A DNA stretch of 64,000 bases from Ilex aquifolium (taxonomy: Eukaryota > Streptophyta > Magnoliopsida > Aquifoliales > Aquifoliaceae). Every line of letters starts with the position of its first letter. The first letter of the stretch is position 1. A model generated the notes under the pieces. It ran no database searches and was not told where the DNA came from. It worked only from the letters and a program-made list of their open reading frames with translations. The position numbers and the translations under genes are program-made. The DNA lies in the NCBI GenBank assembly GCA_951799425.1, contig OX637393.1, positions 35,475,744 through 35,539,743 on the forward strand, given 5' to 3'. Positions 57,420-64,000 of the stretch are shown piece after piece.

Positions 57420-59295
57420 TTAAACCATATGATATCTTAAAACGTCACAAAACTATTCCTGTTTACTAATGCATGTATAACAACCAAGAACAAGAAGTTT
57501 AGAAGATTTTCAAACCCATGAAATAATCTTAATTCTCAAGTTTCTGCACACTTTACAACAAAATGAACTATAAGAATTACTTTCTGGAAAAAAAAAATGA
57601 ACTATAAGAATCAACTCTCAATTCCAAGAGACACTAATCAATATCCTACATATGTAAAAGTCATAGATTTCAAATTAAAAAGGAAAAAGGTGATAAGATA
57701 CATTTTTTAGGATCGGAACTGGTTCAATTGTTAGCATAGTGTTACAATTGAACAAAGTTGTTGATTTGTTAAACTTAAAACAAACAATATAAATTGGTTT
57801 CGCCAGGTATACCTGCCCAAGATGCCTCCTATGAATGAATAGATAGCTAGCCTTGCTTGCTCAAATGTCAAATTAGCAAACCCATTCAAGGCTCATATTC
57901 ACCACAACAAAAAAACAAATGGAAAATCTTAGTAATATAACATATCAAATGACAAATGGGACCCCAAAGAGCCATCGCAAAATGAATGAAAACTTAGCAC
58001 ACCATTGTAGAATTCTTTCTATAACTGTAACAATCACTGCCTTGATAATGGCCTCGTTCTCTAGCTAATGCTATTTAATTCTAGTTATATACCAAGCAAC
58101 TGGTGAAAAGATCAAAATAAAGTTTTTGGAGTCTCAAACTTCTTGAAATTTTAAATTTTCTGACTGAAAAATTGTAAACCTCTGTTTGGTTGGCAAGAAA
58201 CCAATTTTTTTTTTTTTTTAAAAATTCACATAATCGGGTGCCTTTTCACTTTTTTTTTGTGGTTTGTCTTCAATATCACAAAATCCAAACATATTATTAA
58301 ATAATAAAAAACATTCTGATTTTTTATTTCAATATTTGCAAATTTGAGCAGTATTACTCAAAATTGTTGAACTAAACTCAATAACATAGTGCCTCTCACA
58401 ATTTCCAACTCAAGCTAAGATCCAAAATCCTCAATTTTTTTTCTTCTCTTTCATTTCCCAGTAGCCAAACATGATATACAAAGCATTAACTAACTAAAAA
58501 CAAAAAGACTGCTTTTGGAACTACTATTAAGATTCTCCACACCATAGTTCCTACTATTATTCCAAGGTTCATTGATATCATGTATCGAACTCTACGTTAT
58601 AGGGAGGACACTTTCGATTTATATAGCTCCTATTGCGAATGCAATCGATACCGGTGCTTCAAGTTCAGGATCATCAATTATGTAAAACATGAATGGCATG
58701 ATTTTTGGAGAATTCTAATTGCAAACGACAAAGAGAATGGGCACAGTTGAAGTACCAGAGGAAATCTTCATGGGTCTGCTTAGATTGGTATTGAAACCAT
58801 AAAAGTAATTCAATACAGTAATTTAGATAGAAAAATGAGGGACCATCCTTTGTATATCAGTTGGACTCAGAATATGTACAGTCCACAAGCTACAGTTAAA
58901 GAGGACAATATGAAGATTATAGTTAAATTAGTAGGCAGGACCCAGATGTAGAATCACAAAATAAATCACAACCCATGTAGAAAATTACTATAACTGTGAA
59001 TTCAAACTCTTGGTTAGAAATATTCTTAATCATAATTTGAAGAATGAAAGGAATGTGTTTAACAGACTCACTAATTTAGGATAAAGAGATAATAAGGTTG
59101 TAATTGCTCATGATGAGGATTCTCAATAGGGTTCTGAATCTATTTCAGAAAATGGGTATTGTAGTGAAAAGCAACAGGCAGTGACTGTGGCATCAGTTAC
59201 AAAAGCGTGAGGTATTATAGTTCTTAGCCGACTGCATACGTTCGATTAAAGGAGGAGAGAGAGACAGGGGGGAGGGCTATTGACGTGCTTATTCA
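57420..59295. other. Intergenic, no gene
   Basis: AT-rich. No coding frame, RNA gene or bounded repeat could be supported. Confidence 0.45.
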
Positions 59296-59297
59296 AT

Positions 59298-59298
<1 letters not shown>

Positions 59299-59335
<37 letters not shown>

Positions 59336-59336
59336 C
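59299..59336. repeat. (GT)n(GA)n microsatellite
   Basis: Compound dinucleotide run. Confidence 0.95.
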
Positions 59337-59748
59337 AATTGATGAGTGTATTAGTGGAGACGATAACCAAAAGCTAGAAGATGAATTTATTGTGGTATTA
59401 AGTCTAGAGGATAAGCATGACATATTTGTAGTATTAGAGGGTAAAAGTGAAAAAAAAAAAATATTTTTCATGTATGTTGATATTTTAAAGTAGTATAGAT
59501 ATAAATTAGTTGTATCATGGGTTGTGTGTCGGGTTATAAGGTCATAAGTTGGGTCACGAGTCGAGTTAATGAGTAATAGATTAAAATGACCACCTCTAAC
59601 TAGTAACAAAAATTAAATTTTGAACAATGCTATGTTCACCTGCTCACAAAAAAAAAAAAAACAATTATATAACAATGTTATGTTCTAGTGCATGCATCAA
59701 CGTCTTAACTGATTTCTTATTTTATTCTTCACGTCCAAGATTACGTCA

Positions 59749-59940
<192 letters not shown>

Positions 59941-60141
59941 TTACCAAACTAAAACTTATTTCATACCTACAATTAGATACTGTAGGGTAGGGGACCCTTG
60001 GTCTTTCACTGAAAATGGGTCCGAATATCCTGTCTCTCTGACCCTAGGATAAGGTCTCTCTCCTGCATCTCACCTCTCAAATCCCTCCTCCTCCACCACC
60101 ACTTCAAACCCTATACAACCATAACGACGTTGTCAATCAAA

Positions 60142-60825
60142 ATGTCGACCGAAACTACACCCCACCACCACATCGTCGAACACATTGTCCTCTTCAAGGT
60201 TAAGCTCAACACCGACCCCTCCAAAGTCAACGCCTTCGTCAACGGCCTCAACAGCCTAAAGTCCATCAACCAAGTGCTCCACCTCACCGCCGGTGCACTC
60301 CTCCGCACTCGATCCCAGTCCCTCTCCTTCACTCACATCCTCCACACTCGCTATAAATCCAAATCCGACCTCGACGATTATAGACTACACCCCAACCACG
60401 TCAGCGTCGTCGACGAACTCATCAATCCGATCGTCGACGACATCATATCCCTCGACTGGGTCAACGACGACGTCACCGTTCCGGTGGTCATAAATCCCGG
60501 TTCGGCCATGAGAGTTAAGTTCTTGAAATTGAAGGAGGGTTTAGAAGAAGAAGAAAAAGGAAAACGAAAAATTTTGGGGGTTTTTGGAGAGATGAAAAAG
60601 AAAGTTGATCCAATTGATCATATTAGTTTTGGGGAAAAATCTTCGGTGAAAAACAAGGGTTACACGATCGGATCGATTAGGGTTTTTCCGGGATTGAGTG
60701 AATTGGAAGAACTGGATTCAAATTTGGAGCTAGTCAATGAGAATGAGAAGGTGAGGGAATTGCTTGATAGTGTGTTGGTCATGGATTATGTGGTCCCACA
60801 ATCCCAATCGGCTAGCTGTGATTGA
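60142..60825 (+). CDS. Stress-response A/B barrel domain protein (UP3/DABB-like)
   Basis: 227 residues, single exon, from ATG 60142 (first ATG after a CT/CCA-rich leader) to TGA 60823-60825. The dimeric A/B barrel domain spans about residues 8-112: VEHIVLFKVK as the first beta strand with the family's conserved His, then VNGLNSLKSINQVLHLTAG, FTHILHTRYKSKSDLDDY and HPNHVSVVDE. A second, divergent barrel-like half follows (VDPIDHISFGE... GYTIGSIRVFPGL ... VREYL-like VRELLDSVLVMDYV) after an acidic/lysine linker. Plant DABB proteins are small stress-induced dimers of mostly unknown activity; here no signal peptide is visible, so cytosol is expected. The frame is fully open, the only clearly intact host gene here. 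The first half is C-rich at third positions and the second half A/T-rich. Confidence 0.9.
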   Translation: MSTETTPHHHIVEHIVLFKVKLNTDPSKVNAFVNGLNSLKSINQVLHLTAGALLRTRSQSLSFTHILHTRYKSKSDLDDYRLHPNHVSVVDELINPIVDDIISLDWVNDDVTVPVVINPGSAMRVKFLKLKEGLEEEEKGKRKILGVFGEMKKKVDPIDHISFGEKSSVKNKGYTIGSIRVFPGLSELEELDSNLELVNENEKVRELLDSVLVMDYVVPQSQSASCD

Positions 60826-60978
60826 GGTAACGTTAATTTTTTATATTGTTATAAATTTTTCTGTGTAAGATTAGGATTGTTATGAACTTGGGGTAAACTG
60901 TAGGACTCGTTCTGTAGGCATATATTATGAGGGGATTAAATATTGGATTGCACTATTTTTATTTAATCGGGCCTAATA

Positions 60979-61437
60979 CTTTGTTTGGTAAGTAAATTTG
61001 ATACCGTATTAATTTTAAAAACGTATACTAATCGTATACTTATCGTATATTTTTTATACGTTAGACTTGTATTATGGAGGTATTTTAATACCACCAAAAA
61101 ATGTGGTATTATAATTCAATTCAAACATATTATTTTACACATTTATCATTATAACCCCCTAACTGATAAAATTAAACTGTCATCAATGTAACAAACACTG
61201 ATTGAGGGTATTTTTGCTAATTCAACATTAATACAATAAAATAATTTCTTAACCAAACAATCGATTGGATTAAATAATTATTATCCAACGTTTATGTTAT
61301 GTATTACCAAACACTAGATAAAATTACGTATTATTTTAATACCCTATTTAATCTTGTCTTTTGTCCTTCTATATTGTATTAGATCGGATTATTTTTTATA
61401 AACCATCCATTTATAATACGGCAACCAAACGAGCTCA
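60979..61437. mobile_element. Possible inverted-repeat MITE 3' of the A/B barrel gene
   Basis: The left end TTTGTTTGGTAAG..GATACCGTATTA and the right end TAATACGGCAACCAAACGAG pair imperfectly. No clear target duplication, AT-rich interior. Confidence 0.5.
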
Positions 61438-61659
61438 AAGGGCATATTGTAATGTAAATTAATTGGTTAATTTGGATAAATGAAGAGTGAAGATCCTAGA
61501 GAGAGAGAGTGAAGAGTGACAAGAGAAAAGTAAAATTTAACGCGAATAATTTTGAGAGAGATATTGGTAGTTGTGAAATGAGTTTATTTGAGATTGAGCC
61601 TAATATTATAGATTTTCCTAGTATTTCGATTTTGTTGAATTTTTTATTTTTTGGGATGG

Positions 61660-62560
61660 TGTTATATTAAGGGTTAACTGCACGCATTCGAATTCTATAT
61701 TTGGTCTCCAACAAAATTTGGGTAAATTTTATCCACGGTCCCGTGTAGATAATCATATTTGCAGGACACTTTCTTTATATTCTTAAACCTCACTGACACC
61801 CTTTCGTGTTAGTACTTTTACTTCACCTACACCCCTATGGTTAAGGGCCGCTTTTGACAATGGAAAAAGCGAATGACTTTGAGTTTGAACAAAAATTTCT
61901 CAAAAATTTCAAACTTACCCTTTTATATATAAAAAGGATACAATGCCACTATCAACATAAAACATTATGTCCTGGATCTCAATGAAATGACAAGTCTTAA
62001 ATCTCAATTTCATGTAATCTTAACAATAACTATATATTTGGACTTGGGTATTTGTGATCATATTCAAAGAGGAATTCATGGCAAATTGATCCCATATCTG
62101 TGAATTTTCACAAATTTGAAAAAAATAAAACAATTTTGATTAAAGTATAAAACATAGGTTATGTAGGCACGATGATGGAGGGACGCGAAAAAAAAAGTCT
62201 TCACTAACATATAAAAAGAACAAAATATTTTTGATAAATGAAAAAAAAATAGACCACATTAGGCTCATAATATGTGAAAAATATAATAAACAAACCATCT
62301 TCATTATTGATTCAAATAGAAGAATAAATTGAATCACTAGAAATCAAAAAAATTGTTAGAAAAGACCGAAATGCAAACAAGTAGATGAATCAAACCTAAA
62401 ATATCTCATGGGCATTTTAGTAAGATCAAAATCTTTGTTAACGTCGTTAGAATACATTATCTGACAAGAGGTGTAAGTGAAGTTTCACAATATAGAGGGG
62501 GTGTCTCTAAAGATATGGGGTTGTAGAAGAAATTTATCCAAAAATTTTAAATTTTGAATT
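61660..62560. mobile_element. Possible long-inverted-repeat element
   Basis: 61720-61850 (AAATTTTATCCACGGTCC, GACACTTTCTTTATATTCTTA, ACTTCACCTACACCCCTATGG) resembles the reverse complement of 62460-62550 (ATAAATTTCTTCTACAACCCC, GACACCCCCTCTATATTGTG, ACTTCACTTACACCTC). Diverged arms, about 0.9 kb in total, ends not resolved. Confidence 0.4.
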
Positions 62561-63809
62561 TCTTCCTCAATGTCATATTTTTTGAGAGAGAATTTGATTT
62601 GATTAGACAATATGTGGTTGGAAAAGATAAACAAAGATCGATTTTTTTATAAAAGTACCTGTTTGGCGTATTTTCGGATTGCGGGCGTGCCAAAGTCCAA
62701 TTGGATTTAAAATTCAAACACGTACGACCTTACCTACTCGAACTAACGTGAGGTTCTAAAATTGTGATTGTTCAGATGATTATAACGAGGCGTAAGGTTA
62801 CCTCTGAGTTCTTTTCTATGCCTTAAGGTTCAATGACTTTAAATAATTTCCCAAATAAAAGCGTAATGGACTACACCGTAAAGAGAACGACGAGAATAAA
62901 AAGTAGCAAGTAAACTGAATCTGAATCTGAATCTGAATCTAGAAGACGAAACGAATATTGTACTTAACATTAAATGAAAGCAGTAAAAGATCATTGGAGT
63001 GATTATTACAAGGAAAGTAAAATTGCTCGGGAGCAAGAAACAAGTATAAGGTAGGTTGACTTTCTGAAGAGTTTGTGTGTTTGATTGTGGATTATTTTTC
63101 ACTGGCCTAGCCTCTGCTATTTATAGAGATGACCTTTAACTATTGACCATTTTTTTCAGCCATTACTACGATCATGGCCTTATCTCTCGAGATGCGTGGA
63201 TGTGCGTTGAACCGTCTCCAACTGGCAGCGCAGGATGTCACGTTGTCTCATTTCTCGGGATTTTAAGAGTCTTATTTCTCTTAACCGTTTTGTAAATCGT
63301 CGACTCTCACAAATTTCTTTATGTCCGTCAGATCCCTTCCATGTGTCACACTTTCATCTTGCTATTTTTGGGTATAAACATTGCCCCCTCAAAATGATGC
63401 GACTGAATACTCCATATTTGGGACGTCATTTTGGCTCTTTGAATTTAAACTTTTGCCGTTACACTTGCCCTGCTTAGCTGTCATACCGCCATTGTTCATG
63501 AAGCTTGGGAATTGCAACTAAAGTTCCAAGCGTAGTCTTTTGGTCTATCCTTCGTCTTTTTTGATCTGTAAGAAATGGATGGCACTCGGTCCATCCATAT
63601 CTTTTAATCATTGTTTCGGCTCGTTCTCTGCACCTATATAATCTATCTCAAGACCTGTTGCTTTGTCATTATTCTGACCTCCTCTTCTTCTTCTTCTTTA
63701 ATGGATGGCTCCTCTTATTTTTGCTCTTGAAGCGACTCTTTCACGAGTGCAAGCTACTCAATACCCTCTTCATACTTTTAATCCGCTCTTTGATTTTTTT
63801 TCACCATAA
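62561..63809. other. Upstream region of the right-edge ORF
   Basis: No coding frame supported. CTATTTATAGAG at about 63117 and TATATAATCTATC at about 63634 are TATA-like; the second lies about 175 bases before the ATG at 63810. A short TGAATC tandem run sits at 62916-62940. Confidence 0.4.
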
Positions 63810-64000
63810 ATGGCCCTTGGGCCAGTCTTCAAAGAAATGCCTCCAGACGAGGTTCGATGCATTTACCCTGACTCTCATATGTCTCTGCCTTTCAACTTCG
63901 ATGAGCCTCTCCAATGGACAAACTGGCTCAGTGGTAACCTTGTCCGTGCATGGAAGGCCCCCACTCTCAATTCGATATCATGGGTTACTCGTGTTAAGGC
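63810..64000 (+). CDS. Partial ORF at window edge, possible plant mobile domain protein
   Basis: Opens at ATG 63810 and stays open for 63 codons to the window end. The text includes HMSLPFNFDEPLQWTNWL, reminiscent of the N-terminal part of the plant mobile domain (aminotransferase-like) found in transposon-derived and host silencing proteins such as the MAIL family. The resemblance is short, so the identification is tentative. Codon composition is less AT-rich than the surroundings, which supports coding. The C-terminal part is outside the window. Confidence 0.45.
   Translation, partial: MALGPVFKEMPPDEVRCIYPDSHMSLPFNFDEPLQWTNWLSGNLVRAWKAPTLNSISWVTRVK

Overview
This window is nuclear DNA from a flowering plant, most likely a eudicot. 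The evidence is multi-exon LRR receptor-like protein genes with GT-AG introns, a plant A/B-barrel stress protein, and plant-type transposable elements: Tat and Reina Ty3/gypsy, Ty1/copia, L1-like LINE, tRNA-type SINE, hAT and Harbinger-like MITEs, and Helitrons. The species cannot be read from the sequence. Almost everything is on two themes: a decaying tandem cluster of receptor-like protein (RLP) genes, and layered transposon insertions around and inside them.

Layout. 1-10440: the 3' two thirds of a Tat-type Ty3/gypsy element (protease region, RT, two RNase H domains, integrase). It is followed by a 55-59 bp repeat array that folds into paired hairpins, two spliced antisense accessory genes (4610-5700 and 6387-9035), a polypurine tract and the 3' LTR (9702-10440). 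10441-27806: AT-rich sequence with three broken copies of an RLP first exon and many copies of the RLP upstream region. These are interrupted by two SINEs, three hAT-type elements, a degenerate Ty1/copia element (15211-20361) and a 2.4 kb probable solo LTR (21473-23904) with a perfect 5 bp target duplication.

27807-37512: RLP gene A, six exons whose frames join to 1038 codons with a single internal TAA. Its introns hold a nested LINE, tandem Helitrons, microsatellites and a MITE. 37513-47632: intergenic sequence with a Harbinger-like MITE, a LINE relic and a complete but mutated Reina chromovirus (42060-47093, minus strand, TSD TTTTG). 47633-54314: RLP gene B, a tandem paralogue of A with at least three lesions. 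54315-64000: a Helitron carrying a CCA-rich satellite (56121-57419), an intact single-exon stress-response A/B barrel gene (60142-60825), two inverted-repeat elements, and at the right edge the start of an open frame that may encode a plant mobile domain protein.

How it fits together: the A/B-barrel gene is the only clearly intact host gene. RLP A is one codon from intact and RLP B is a pseudogene. Comparing A with B gives empty sites that order the insertions: an old LINE relic precedes the A/B split, while the nested LINE in A and a MITE in B came after it. The most unusual structure is the Tat element's 3' half, where a hairpin-repeat array and two antisense intron-containing genes lie between pol and the LTR.
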